64,000 nt of DNA from Agrobacterium salinitolerans (GTDB lineage Bacteria; Pseudomonadota; Alphaproteobacteria; Rhizobiales; Rhizobiaceae), in contig NZ_MRDH01000006.1 in assembly GCF_002008225.1 (NCBI RefSeq), positions 434,001-498,000 of the forward strand, in the 5' to 3' direction. Of the stretch, positions 1 to 8,284 are shown in pieces (the first letter of the stretch is position 1; each line of letters opens with the position of its first letter). A model generated the notes under the pieces. That model was not told the origin of the DNA and made no database searches. It was given only the letters and a program-made list of their open reading frames with translations. The translations under genes and the position numbers were made by a program.

Positions 1-252
1 GATATATTTCACGTCGATGGCGCGCTCTGCCGGGTTCAACAGCACCTGCGTGGTGAAGGTTTCGCGAATGGCCTTGTAACCCACAGTCATATCCGCCACC
101 AGTAGCACCTTGCCATCGCGCTCCTTGCGCGAGCGGACGGTGAGCGCCTCGCAAAGGGGCAGAAACTGCGGATATTTCTCCACATCGGCGACGAGGTCGT
201 ACATGCGGTCGGGCGAGTGTTTGACGTGGCGATGCGTTTCGAACTGTGGCAT
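1..252 (-). CDS. COQ10/RatA-type START-domain ubiquinone-binding protein (3' part outside window)
   Basis: The first 84 codons of a gene running off the left edge. The start is the ATG at 250-252, giving a protein that begins MPQFETHRHVKHSPDRMYDL. This opening, followed by DVEKYPQFLPLCEALTVRSR, is typical of the polyketide-cyclase/START family that includes COQ10 and bacterial RatA. These proteins bind a hydrophobic ligand (ubiquinone for COQ10) and help respiratory electron transfer. E. coli RatA was originally described as a ribosome-association toxin. In many rhizobia this gene follows lipA directly; here about 3 kb separate them. Family assignment is solid; the exact function is inferred. 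The C-terminal half cannot be seen. Confidence 0.85.
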   Translation of the reverse strand, partial: MPQFETHRHVKHSPDRMYDLVADVEKYPQFLPLCEALTVRSRKERDGKVLLVADMTVGYKAIRETFTTQVLLNPAERAIDVKYI

Positions 253-261
253 GAGCGGCAG

Positions 262-830
262 TTAATCCTCGATACGCAGAAGATCAAGAAGGCGGCGAAA
301 CTGTTTTCGGCTTTTCAGCTGGAATACCGGCACATCAGGACCATACAACGCGAAATTCCGCTCGAAGATCGGCGTATGGCGCCGCTCGAAATTCCAGATA
401 TAGCGCAGGAATTCGACGTCTATTCTTTCAGGGCACCCCTCCGCCATTTCCGGGCGGGCCTTGCCATAGCCCTTGATCGCCCGGCTGACGGCGCCCCACA
501 GGCAGAGCCAGCGCGGCATGCGCACCCACAAAACGATATGGGATCGCGGCAGCCGCATATCGAAAGACGACGGATTGCTGCCGTCCATCAGCCAGCGCTC
601 TTCGGTAATGATGGCGGCTATCCTTTCTCGCTGCTCTTCGCGCGGGCGCGCCCGCCAGCCGGGCAGCCAGAAAACATCCCGATCCATGGAGATGAGCGAA
701 GCCCGAAATTGTGCGCGAGCTTCTGCGAAAGCGTCGATTTGCCGCCGCCGGAACAGCCCACGACCATGATTCGCTGCGCCCCGGCGATGATCGCAGCAGC
801 ATCCTCCACCCTGTGAAGATAATTTGGCAT
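262..830 (-). pseudogene. P-loop nucleotide kinase / AAA-type ATPase, frameshifted
   Basis: Two reading frames together make one protein of about 189 residues. The upstream frame starts at the ATG 828-830 (MPNYLHRVEDAAAIIAGAQR) and carries a Walker A motif, GCSGGGKS, at about residues 25-32. It is in frame up to HNFGLR. The downstream frame takes over at ISMDRDVFWLPGW and runs to the stop at 262, with the TEERWLMDGS segment and Arg-rich lid region typical of topology-modulation (FlaR)/adenylate-kinase-like proteins. The switch is at about 694-695, where one base is missing from a codon (GA left of an expected three). A single-base deletion, or a sequencing error, therefore breaks the gene. 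The upstream frame alone would append a short junk tail. Convention suggests a small-molecule or nucleoside kinase, but the substrate is unknown. Confidence 0.75.
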
Positions 831-1070
831 TTCTGACACCTCATCTGACTGCCGGATATTTTCTGCCATCTTCTCGCAGCGATATCGTCACCGCGCATGA
901 CAGTTACGGAAAATTGACTATTGTAACCCCGTCGCAGGGATTGCTATTTATTTGCGACTAATATTACACCCATTGGATGTAACGACGCTGGAAGCTCCCG
1001 ATTTCACCCAGCGTATTCATCCTTGGGTTCAGACCCGACATATAACCGCTTTGAGCCACTGAGTGAGCCG

Positions 1071-1247
1071 ATGGACGATTTTTCCAACATCATCAACCTT
1101 CTCGAATCCGCCAAGCAACTCGCATCGATGAACGGCATGCCGGTGCTTGCCTATCTGATCGACGTCGCGAAATGCGAAGCAAGAGAGAACAAGCCGGTTC
1201 TGCGCAAGCGCAAACGCGGCGAATCGACCGCCAAGGAAGACTGTTAA
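1071..1247 (+). CDS. Small conserved-looking hypothetical protein (58 aa)
   Basis: A short reading frame starting at the ATG 1071 (MDDFSNIINLLESAKQLASM) and ending at TAA 1245-1247. A TTG at 1023 in the same frame would give 74 residues. The N-terminal two thirds are predicted amphipathic helix with no membrane segment. The C-terminus is strongly basic (KPVLRKRKRGE). The protein looks like a small soluble helical protein with a charged tail, possibly nucleic-acid or partner binding, but I do not recognise a family and assign no function. It stands alone between the broken kinase (opposite strand) and the AraC regulator. The ribosome binding site upstream of the ATG is weak, so the start is uncertain. 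Confidence 0.5.
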   Translation: MDDFSNIINLLESAKQLASMNGMPVLAYLIDVAKCEARENKPVLRKRKRGESTAKEDC

Positions 1248-1373
1248 TTGCCGGCGCGCAGAGCCGACCGATAAAGCCGACTGGCCCATTCTTCAAGACG
1301 ATGTCATAATCAAGTGATGAACTGGCCGCTTTTTCGAGGCGGCCATTTCTTTGCAAATGGAAACGACAGCGTC

Positions 1374-2108
1374 ATGACAGCCGCATCCGCCGACATCAGA
1401 ATCTACAGGGAAGAAAGACCGAAGGAACGTCATGGCTTCGTTCAGATCGTTCTTCCTGTCTCCGGTCGTCTGCTGATCGATGTGGCCGGACGGCAGGACG
1501 AATTGTCGACCGGACGCGGCGTGTTCATCCATCGCGATGCGCCGCATACGCAGGAAGCGACGGCAAGCAACCACTCGCTGGTGGTCGATATCGATGAAGG
1601 CGCCCTTCCCGAGCAAACGCTCGAGAAATTCGCCCATTCGCCGTTTGTCGACATAGCGCAGGATACGCGGCAGTTGATCGCCTATATGCGCGGCGTCATC
1701 GGAACAGAGGGGCGACGCGACGATATCGCCGGCCTGTGGACGCCACTTCTGGTCGACAGCCTTGCCAACGAGAAAGTCGACATCCGCCAACGCCTGCACA
1801 GGCTCGTTGCACTGGTCAGGGCTGAGCCGTTCTTCCCCTGGACCATCGAGATGCTCGCCTCCTGCGTGACGATCAGCGACAGTCGCCTGCATGCGCTGTT
1901 TCTCGAGGAATTCGGCCTCCCTCCTCACCGTTGGCTGGCCGGGCTGCGCATGGACAAGGTCTGTGCCTTGCTCACCAATTCCACCCTGCCTATTGCCGAG
2001 ATCGCTTTGCGGGCCGGCTTTTCCGACCAGACTGCACTGACGCGGGCCATGCGCAACGCAGTGGGTGAAACGCCCGCAGCCTACCGTCGAACCTACGGGA
2101 TTCATTAA
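1374..2108 (+). CDS. AraC family transcriptional regulator
   Basis: A 244-residue protein from the ATG at 1374 (an in-frame ATG at 1314 would add 20 residues). The N-terminal about 130 residues look like an AraC-type cupin sensor domain (IVLPVSGRLLIDVAGRQDEL, then HRDAPHTQEA). The C-terminal about 100 residues hold the double helix-turn-helix, including LHALFLEEFGLPPHRWLAG and the second helix pair around LPIAEIALRAGFSDQTALTRAMRNAVGETPAAYRRT. It lies 94 bases upstream of and parallel to the EamA exporter gene, which is the obvious candidate target; this is inference from adjacency. The ligand is unknown. Confidence 0.88.
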   Translation: MTAASADIRIYREERPKERHGFVQIVLPVSGRLLIDVAGRQDELSTGRGVFIHRDAPHTQEATASNHSLVVDIDEGALPEQTLEKFAHSPFVDIAQDTRQLIAYMRGVIGTEGRRDDIAGLWTPLLVDSLANEKVDIRQRLHRLVALVRAEPFFPWTIEMLASCVTISDSRLHALFLEEFGLPPHRWLAGLRMDKVCALLTNSTLPIAEIALRAGFSDQTALTRAMRNAVGETPAAYRRTYGIH

Positions 2109-2202
2109 AACCGCCAGCGCATCAGGTCAGGAGTTTTTGTCAAGACAGCCGCAGAGGGCTGTGGCACATCGCAGGAAAATACGAATGCGGATGTGACATG
2201 AC

Positions 2203-3132
2203 ATGAACAGAACAGGTCTCGGTGTTTTTTACGGCATGCTGGCGGGTGCGCTCTGGGGCGGTATATTCCTCGCGCCGAAACTCGTGCCGGATTTTTCCGC
2301 GCTGCAACTCTCGACGGCGCGTTACCTCACCTACGGGCTGATTTCCCTCATCATCATCGGGCCGCGACTGAAAAGGGTATCGGCCCATTTCGGTACGCGG
2401 GAATGGATCGCGCTCGGCTGGCTGAGCATGATTGGCAACATCGCCTATTATGTCTTCATATCGACGGCAGTGAAGCTGAGCGGTGTCGCCTTCACGTCGA
2501 TCATTATCGGCTTCCTGCCGGTCGCCGTCACCATCATCGGCAGCCGTGATCACGGCGCGGTGTCGCTGAAGCGGCTATGGCCATCGCTCGTTTTCGGCGC
2601 AATCGGCATTGTCGGCATTTCCTGGCAGTCGCTGACGGAAAACGACGCTGGGCTGGACATGTCACGTATCATCGGCCTTGCCTGTGCGCTGGGTGCGCTG
2701 GCGTCGTGGACGGCTTTCGCTGTTGGCAATGCCCGCTGGCTCTCCCGCCTCCATGACGTCAGCGCCGACGACTGGAACATGATGACGGGTGTGGTGACCG
2801 GCGCTCTTGCGCTCGTGCTCGCTGTTCCCGCCTTTGGCTTTGGCGGCGAAAGCCATAATTCGGGCGACTGGCTGCATTTTGTGGCTGTTGCAGCCGGGCT
2901 GGGTTTCACCGCCTCCATTCTCGGCAATGCCCTATGGAACCGCATGAGCCGCCTTCTGCCGCTCACCATGGTCGGGCAGATGATCCTGTTCGAAACGCTG
3001 TTTGCGCTGCTTTACGGTTTTCTCTGGGAAGGGCGTGGCCCGACACTGATTGAGGTCGTGGCAATATGTTCGGTGGTGCTGAGTGTCGTGCTTTGCATGC
3101 GGGCGCATCGGCCGGAGAAGGTTGTGGTGTGA
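2203..3132 (+). CDS. EamA/DMT-family membrane transporter
   Basis: A 309-residue, very hydrophobic protein with about ten predicted membrane helices arranged as two EamA repeats (residues about 8-140 and 150-300). It opens with GVFYGMLAGALWGGIFLAPK, the usual first helix of drug/metabolite-family exporters, and ends with a short basic tail. The family typically moves amino acids, metabolites or drugs across the inner membrane. Substrate cannot be predicted. It follows the AraC regulator on the same strand and is followed by a RIME-type repeat and then the convergent end of lipA. Confidence 0.88.
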   Translation: MNRTGLGVFYGMLAGALWGGIFLAPKLVPDFSALQLSTARYLTYGLISLIIIGPRLKRVSAHFGTREWIALGWLSMIGNIAYYVFISTAVKLSGVAFTSIIIGFLPVAVTIIGSRDHGAVSLKRLWPSLVFGAIGIVGISWQSLTENDAGLDMSRIIGLACALGALASWTAFAVGNARWLSRLHDVSADDWNMMTGVVTGALALVLAVPAFGFGGESHNSGDWLHFVAVAAGLGFTASILGNALWNRMSRLLPLTMVGQMILFETLFALLYGFLWEGRGPTLIEVVAICSVVLSVVLCMRAHRPEKVVV

Positions 3133-3191
3133 TCGGTTGAAGGCCGGGAACAGGCGGCAGAGCCATTTCACAAGCCTCGCCTCCTACTCAC

Positions 3192-3277
3192 GTCATCCTC
3201 GGGCCCGTCCCGAGGATCCAATCACGTATCGTACAATCGATAGGTTGCAGATGCTCGGGACAAGCCCGAGCATGACG
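3192..3277 (+). repeat. RIME1-like intergenic palindromic repeat, copy 1
   Basis: Two palindromes separated by a short AT-richer spacer. The first is ATCCTCGG/CCGAGGAT (about 3195-3216) and the second is ATGCTCGGG/CCCGAGCAT (about 3251-3273). The same architecture and much of the same sequence, including GTTGCAGATGCTCGGGAC, recur at 11395-11480 (reverse orientation) and 57342-57432 (same orientation). This matches the description of Rhizobium-specific intergenic mosaic elements. It sits between convergent genes (EamA and lipA). Confidence 0.75.
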
Positions 3278-3333
3278 GTGGAGAGAGTGTATATCGCCCG
3301 ATGCAGCAACCTATGTTGCCGAACCTTTGTCCC

Positions 3334-4305
3334 TTACTCCGCGGCAGCCAGCAGCTTTTTCTCGCGGGCCGCGCGCAGGCGTTCGAAATCGTCGCCGGCA
3401 TGGTGGGAAGAGCGGGTCAGCGGGCTGGAAGAGACCATCAGGAAGCCCTTGGTATAAGCCACCGTCTCGTAGGACTTGAATTCCTCCGGCGTAACATATG
3501 CCTCGACCTTGTGGTGCTTGCGGGTCGGCTGCAGATATTGACCGATGGTCAGGAAATCCACGTCGGCGCTGCGCAGGTCGTCCATCAGCTGCAGCACTTC
3601 GTTACGCTCTTCACCGAGGCCGACCATGATGCCGGACTTGGTGAACATGGTGGGGTCCAGTTCCTTGACCCGCTGCAACAGGCGCACGGAGTGGAAATAA
3701 CGCGCGCCGGGGCGAACAGTAAGGTAATTGCCCGGAACGGTTTCCATATTGTGGTTGAAGACGTCAGGCTTGGCGGCGACGACACGCTCCAGCGCACCGG
3801 GCTTCTTCAGGAAGTCGGGCGTGAGGATTTCGATGGTCGTCGTCGGAGAGGCGGCGCGGATCGCCCAGATGACCTTCTCGAAATGTTCAGCACCGCCATC
3901 GGCGAGATCGTCACGGTCAACAGAAGTGATGACGACGTGGGACAGGCCCATCTGCTTGACGGCCTTGGCGACATTTTCCGGCTCATTCATATCGAGCGGA
4001 TTGGGCTTGCCGGTGGCGACGTTGCAGAAGGCGCAGGCACGGGTGCAAATCTCACCCATGATCATGAAGGTTGCGTGTTTCTTGTCCCAGCATTCGCCGA
4101 TATTCGGACAGCCGGCTTCCTCGCACACTGTTACCAGCTTGTGGCTACGCACCAGCTCGCGCGTCTCGTGATAGCCCTTGGAGGTCGGCGCCTTGACGCG
4201 AATCCATTCCGGCTTGCGCATGACCTCGGTATCGGGCTTGTGCGCCTTTTCCGGGTGGCGGATACGCTTTTCGTCGGACGACGTCCTGTCGAGAATAGTG
4301 ACCAT
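3334..4305 (-). CDS. lipA: Lipoyl synthase
   Basis: A 323-residue radical-SAM enzyme that inserts two sulfurs into octanoyl groups on lipoyl domains such as those of PdhB and PdhC encoded just upstream. Both iron-sulfur cluster motifs are visible. The auxiliary cluster cysteines lie in [13 protein letters not shown] (C-x4-C-x5-C), and the radical-SAM motif is [10 protein letters not shown] (C-x3-C-x2-C). Further motifs include [16 protein letters not shown] and the C-terminal TIGQYLQPT. The start is the ATG at 4303-4305 ([14 protein letters not shown]); longer in-frame upstream sequence lacks lipoyl-synthase character. It is the last gene of the pdh/lpd run on this strand. Confidence 0.97.
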   Translation of the reverse strand: MVTILDRTSSDEKRIRHPEKAHKPDTEVMRKPEWIRVKAPTSKGYHETRELVRSHKLVTVCEEAGCPNIGECWDKKHATFMIMGEICTRACAFCNVATGKPNPLDMNEPENVAKAVKQMGLSHVVITSVDRDDLADGGAEHFEKVIWAIRAASPTTTIEILTPDFLKKPGALERVVAAKPDVFNHNMETVPGNYLTVRPGARYFHSVRLLQRVKELDPTMFTKSGIMVGLGEERNEVLQLMDDLRSADVDFLTIGQYLQPTRKHHKVEAYVTPEEFKSYETVAYTKGFLMVSSSPLTRSSHHAGDDFERLRAAREKKLLAAAE

Positions 4306-4407
4306 AAAAACCTGCTTCCATCGCCCTTGGCGATCCAGACATCTTTGGTGCGATGCTTTAGAACAATTCCAGAAAAAGCGTAAGCCCCTTCCGGTCACGA
4401 AGCCTTG

Positions 4408-4656
4408 TCAGCGCCGCACGAGCTTTGCCATGAACAGCAACAGGCTTGCGCCAAGGAACGACGTCACGAAATAACCGAGCCTGCTATCCTGCACGAACAC
4501 ATCGAAGGTTCGCAGCACGGCGACAGCGACGACCGAACCGACAATACCAAGCACGATGTTCATGAAAATGCCGAAACGCATGTCCATGAGCTTGCCCGCA
4601 AGCCAGCCGGCGAGACCGCCGATGATGATTGCTGCAATCCAGCCTACACTTTCCAT
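4408..4656 (-). CDS. GlsB/YeaQ/YmgE family (transglycosylase-associated) small membrane protein
   Basis: An 82-residue protein starting at the ATG 4654-4656. It has three predicted membrane helices: the first, with IIIGGLAGWLAGKLM, carries the family's Gly-rich motif, the second is IVLGIVGSVVAVAVL and the third is SFLGASLLLFMAK. The family is linked to stress responses and was named for association with transglycosylase genes, but no biochemical role is established. It lies between lpdA and lipA on the same strand, with about 100-base gaps on each side, so it may be co-transcribed without being part of the lipoate pathway. Confidence 0.9.
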   Translation of the reverse strand: MESVGWIAAIIIGGLAGWLAGKLMDMRFGIFMNIVLGIVGSVVAVAVLRTFDVFVQDSRLGYFVTSFLGASLLLFMAKLVRR

Positions 4657-4751
4657 TCCCACGCTCCCTGAAACAACAGCCCGCCTTAAGGCTGCATCGA
4701 GACATATGGGACACCCGGCAAGGTTAGACAATGCCGGGCATCACGCGGCAC

Positions 4752-6197
4752 TTATGCGTTGAGCACACGCCCATAGGCGTCGAGCACGCTTTCCTTCATC
4801 GACTCCGAAATGGTCGGATGCGGGAAGATCGTGTGCATCAAATCTTCTTCTGTCGTCTCCAGATTCATGGCGACGACGAAGCCCTGGATGAGTTCGGTGA
4901 CTTCCGCGCCCACCATATGCGCGCCGAGCAGCTCGCCGGTCTTCTTGTCGAAGATGGTCTTGACCATGCCCTGATCTTCGCCGAGCGCGACAGCCTTGCC
5001 GTTCGCCGCAAAGGAGAAACGGCCGACGCGGACATCGCGGCCCTGTTCCTTTGCCTTGGCTTCGGTGAGACCAACCGAGGCAACCTGCGGGTTGCAATAG
5101 GTGCAGCCGGGGATCTTCAGCTTGTCCATCGGGTGGACATTCGGCAGACCGGCGATCTTTTCGACGCAGATGACAGCCTCGTGCTCCGCCTTGTGGGCGA
5201 GCAGCGGCGGGCCGGCGACGTCGCCGATGGCGTAGATGCCGGGAACATTGGTCTTGCCGTAACCATCGATGACGATGAAACCGCGATCTGTCTTCACGCC
5301 GGCGGCCTCAAGGCCGATGCCTTCGATATTGGCGACGACGCCAACGGCGGAAATCATCCGGTCGGCGGTGATCTTCTCGGAAGAGCCGTCCTTCTTCTCG
5401 AGCGTCGCGGTGACAGAGTTCGCGCCCTTCTCGACTTTGGAAACCTTGGTTTCCAGATGAATTTTCATGCCCTGCTTTTCAAGCTGCTTCTTGGCGAAGG
5501 TGGAGATTTCCGCATCTTCAACCGGCATGACCTGGCTCATGATTTCAACGACGGTCACGTCGACGCCCATGGTGCGGTAGAAGCTGGCGAACTCGATGCC
5601 GATGGCGCCCGAGCCCATGACGAGCAGCGACTTCGGCATTTCTTCCGGCTTCATCGCCTCGAAATAGGTCCAGATCAGCTTGCCATCGGGCTCGATGCCG
5701 GGCAGCGCGCGCGGGCGCGCACCTGTGGCGACGATGATGTGCTTGGCAGTGTAAGTGCCCTCGCCCAGCGTGTTCTTCGGAACCGGACCCTGCGGCTGAA
5801 CCACCGGCTTGGCGGACTTGCCGACGACGATTTCGCCCGGCTTGGTGATCTTGGCTTCACCCCAGATGATATCGACCTTGTTCTTCTTGAACAGGAAACC
5901 GACGCCGTTGTTCATGCGAGCGGCAATGCCACGCGAGCGCGCCACGATGGCCTTCACGTCAGGCTTGATCGAGCCCTCCAGCGTCAGGCCGTAATCTTTG
6001 GCGTGGGTGGCGGTGTGCATGACATCGGCGGTGCGCAGCAACGCCTTGGTGGGAATGCAGCCCCAGTTGGAGCAGATGCCGGCCAGATGCTCACGCTCCA
6101 CGACGGCAACCTTCATGCCGAGCTGGGCTGCGCGGATCGCAGCAATGTAACCGCCCGGTCCCGAACCGATGATGATGACGTCATAAGATTGAGCCAT
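4752..6197 (-). CDS. lpdA: Dihydrolipoamide dehydrogenase (E3 of pyruvate dehydrogenase)
   Basis: A 481-residue FAD-dependent disulfide oxidoreductase that re-oxidises the dihydrolipoyl groups of the pyruvate dehydrogenase complex, passing electrons to NAD+. Visible are the N-terminal FAD-binding GSGPGGYIAAIRAAQLG, the redox disulfide in GICSNWGCIPTKALL, the NAD-binding GSGAIGIEFASFYRTMG at about residue 190, and the C-terminal dimerisation motif with HPTISE (the His-Glu catalytic pair: HPHPTISESM). Length is normal. It follows the pdhA-pdhB-pdhC genes and one SGNH hydrolase gene, which supports a role as the E3 of PDH rather than a stand-alone copy. Confidence 0.97.
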   Translation of the reverse strand: MAQSYDVIIIGSGPGGYIAAIRAAQLGMKVAVVEREHLAGICSNWGCIPTKALLRTADVMHTATHAKDYGLTLEGSIKPDVKAIVARSRGIAARMNNGVGFLFKKNKVDIIWGEAKITKPGEIVVGKSAKPVVQPQGPVPKNTLGEGTYTAKHIIVATGARPRALPGIEPDGKLIWTYFEAMKPEEMPKSLLVMGSGAIGIEFASFYRTMGVDVTVVEIMSQVMPVEDAEISTFAKKQLEKQGMKIHLETKVSKVEKGANSVTATLEKKDGSSEKITADRMISAVGVVANIEGIGLEAAGVKTDRGFIVIDGYGKTNVPGIYAIGDVAGPPLLAHKAEHEAVICVEKIAGLPNVHPMDKLKIPGCTYCNPQVASVGLTEAKAKEQGRDVRVGRFSFAANGKAVALGEDQGMVKTIFDKKTGELLGAHMVGAEVTELIQGFVVAMNLETTEEDLMHTIFPHPTISESMKESVLDAYGRVLNA

Positions 6198-6254
6198 TGG
6201 AAATCCTGCCTTGTCCTATCGGGTCGCGAACAGCGCCACGACCGGGAATTGTTC

Positions 6255-6899
6255 CTAAAGTCCGAGCATCATGCGGACGACGGGCTCCAGCCCTCGCCCG
6301 ATGGCCCGCGTATTTTCAGCATCGAGATGGACGCCATCCACCGGCGTCGTCCGGGCCACGGAACCCGCATCGAAGAAGCCGCAATCGAGCTCGTCGGCGA
6401 GATCGCGGTAAACGGACGCGAGCATTGCTGATTCATCGATCGCATCGCGAAAGATCGCGCCCATCACGGGGTTGGCCGTTTCGCAAAGCTGCGGCGGCGC
6501 GACGACCAGCACATCAGGCGCCTCCCAATCGGCCACCTGCCAGATGTGGTTGCGCGTGAGTTTCACAAGCCGCTCCACACCCTTCATGGCAACAATCGCC
6601 GACCCATGGATCGCCGGCTTCATATCGTTTGTGCCAAGCATGATAATCACGAGATCCAGCGGCGCATGGCTGTGCAACAATGTCGGAAGAATCCGCGCGC
6701 CGTTGCGGTCGCAATCGGCGGTCAAATCGTCATAAGCCGTGGTGCGACCGCCTAGACCTTCGTGGATCACATGCACATCAGGACCGAGCGCCTTTTGCAG
6801 GACGCTCGGCCAAAGATCGTCATGGCTGTGCCGGCCACCCGTTTCCGCATTTGATCCCCAGGTAAGGGAATCGCCAAAGCAGAGGACCGATTTCACCAT
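6255..6899 (-). CDS. SGNH/GDSL-family hydrolase (arylesterase-like)
   Basis: A 214-residue serine hydrolase. The blocks are clear: FGDSLTWG near the N-terminus (catalytic Ser), Gly in block II, MLGTNDMK (Asn block) and DGVHLDAENTRAIG near the C-terminus (catalytic Asp and His). No signal peptide is visible, so it is probably cytoplasmic. It begins at an ATG at 6897-6899 preceded by a GGAG-type ribosome binding site, only 12 bases after the pdhC stop, and lpdA starts 57 bases further on. It is therefore embedded in the PDH operon. Acyl or aryl esterase activity is the family expectation; any link to acyl-CoA or lipoyl chemistry is inference. Confidence 0.88.
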   Translation of the reverse strand: MVKSVLCFGDSLTWGSNAETGGRHSHDDLWPSVLQKALGPDVHVIHEGLGGRTTAYDDLTADCDRNGARILPTLLHSHAPLDLVIIMLGTNDMKPAIHGSAIVAMKGVERLVKLTRNHIWQVADWEAPDVLVVAPPQLCETANPVMGAIFRDAIDESAMLASVYRDLADELDCGFFDAGSVARTTPVDGVHLDAENTRAIGRGLEPVVRMMLGL

Positions 6900-6911
6900 C
6901 TTACTCTCCGA

Positions 6912-8270
6912 TCAAACCAGCATACCCATCGGGTTTTCGATGTAGCGCTTGAACGCACCGATCAGCTCGGCTCCGAGCGCGCCATCGACGCAGCGGTGGT
7001 CGGTGGAAAGCGTGACCGTCATGACATTGGCGATCTTGATCTCGCCGTTCTTCACGACTGCCCGCTGTTCGCCCGCGCCAACCGCCAGAATGGTGGCATG
7101 CGGCGGGTTGATGACGGCGGAGAAGCTCTTGACGCCCATCATGCCCATGTTGGACACGGCGGTCGTGCCGCCCTGATACTCCTCGGGCTTCAGCTTGCGC
7201 TCCTTGGCGCGCTTGCCGTAGTCCTTCATCTCGTTAGAGATGGTGGAGAGCGACTTCTCTTCCGCCTTGCGGATGATCGGCGTGATCAGGCCACCCGGAA
7301 TGGAAACGGCAACGCCGACATCCGAGTGCTTGTGCTTGACCATGGCGCTTTCGGTCCAGGAGACGTTGGCATCAGGCACGTCACGCAGCGCAAGGGCCAG
7401 CGCCTTGATGACCATGTCGTTGACCGACAGCTTGTAGACCGGCTTGCCGTCCTTTTCAGGAGCAGCGGCGTTGAGCTGAGCGCGCAGTGCCAGAAGCGTG
7501 TCGAGTTCGCAATCCACGGAAACGTAGAAATGCGGAACCGTCTGCTTGGATTCGACCAGACGCTTGGCGATGACCTTGCGCATGCCGTCATGCGGCACAA
7601 GCTCGTAGGAGCCTTCTTCGAACAGCTTGAGAACGGCTTCGTCCGACTGGCCCTTGGCGAGCGCCGGAGCCGGTGCACTTGGCGATGCTGCGGCGGCAGG
7701 AGCAGCCTTCGCACCGCCGGAAGCGGCAGCCTTTTCCACGTCGGTCTTGACGATACGGCCATGCGGACCGGAACCGGAAACGGCCGTGAGGTCGAGACCG
7801 GCTTCCTTGGCGAGACGGCGCGCAAGCGGCGAAGCGAAGATGCGCTCGCCGGACTTCGCAACCGGTGCCGGCGTAGAGGACGCGGGCGCCTGATCGGCCG
7901 CCGGCTTTTCAGCCTTGGCCGGCGCAGCTTCTTCCTTCGGCGCTTCGGCCTTGGCAGCTTCCTGCTTCGGAGCTTCCGCCTTGGCAGGCGCGGCATCGCC
8001 GCCCTTTGCCGCCTCGGCCACATCCTCGCCATCAGCGGCGAGGATGGCGATCAGGGCGTTGACCTTGACCGCTTCGGTGCCGGCCGGAACGACCAGCTTG
8101 GCAACGGTGCCCTCGTCGACGGCTTCCACTTCCATGGTCGCCTTGTCGGTCTCGATCTCGGCGATCACGTCACCGGGAGCGACCTTGTCGCCTTCCTTGA
8201 CCAGCCACTTGGCCAGATTGCCCTCTTCCATCGTCGGAGAAAGGGCAGGCATGGTGATGTTTATCGGCAT
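6912..8270 (-). CDS. pdhC: Pyruvate dehydrogenase E2, dihydrolipoamide acetyltransferase
   Basis: A 452-residue core subunit. Residues 1-80 are a lipoyl domain with the lipoyl-lysine motif [16 protein letters not shown]. Next comes an Ala/Pro/Lys/Glu-rich flexible linker (about 90-135) with imperfect KAEAPK repeats, and a peripheral-subunit-binding domain ([17 protein letters not shown], about 145-180). The C-terminal catalytic acetyltransferase domain ends with the catalytic His motif in [16 protein letters not shown]. It transfers acetyl from the lipoyl arm to CoA. It starts 14 bases after the pdhB stop, as in a translationally linked operon. Confidence 0.97.
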   Translation of the reverse strand: MPINITMPALSPTMEEGNLAKWLVKEGDKVAPGDVIAEIETDKATMEVEAVDEGTVAKLVVPAGTEAVKVNALIAILAADGEDVAEAAKGGDAAPAKAEAPKQEAAKAEAPKEEAAPAKAEKPAADQAPASSTPAPVAKSGERIFASPLARRLAKEAGLDLTAVSGSGPHGRIVKTDVEKAAASGGAKAAPAAAASPSAPAPALAKGQSDEAVLKLFEEGSYELVPHDGMRKVIAKRLVESKQTVPHFYVSVDCELDTLLALRAQLNAAAPEKDGKPVYKLSVNDMVIKALALALRDVPDANVSWTESAMVKHKHSDVGVAVSIPGGLITPIIRKAEEKSLSTISNEMKDYGKRAKERKLKPEEYQGGTTAVSNMGMMGVKSFSAVINPPHATILAVGAGEQRAVVKNGEIKIANVMTVTLSTDHRCVDGALGAELIGAFKRYIENPMGMLV

Positions 8271-8284
8271 CGAAACGCCTCCCC

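Noticed and set aside
4731-6431. 566-codon open frame on the plus strand opposite lpdA
   Set aside because: Antisense to the clear dihydrolipoamide dehydrogenase gene. His/Arg/Asp-rich composition is typical of the opposite strand of GC-rich coding DNA.
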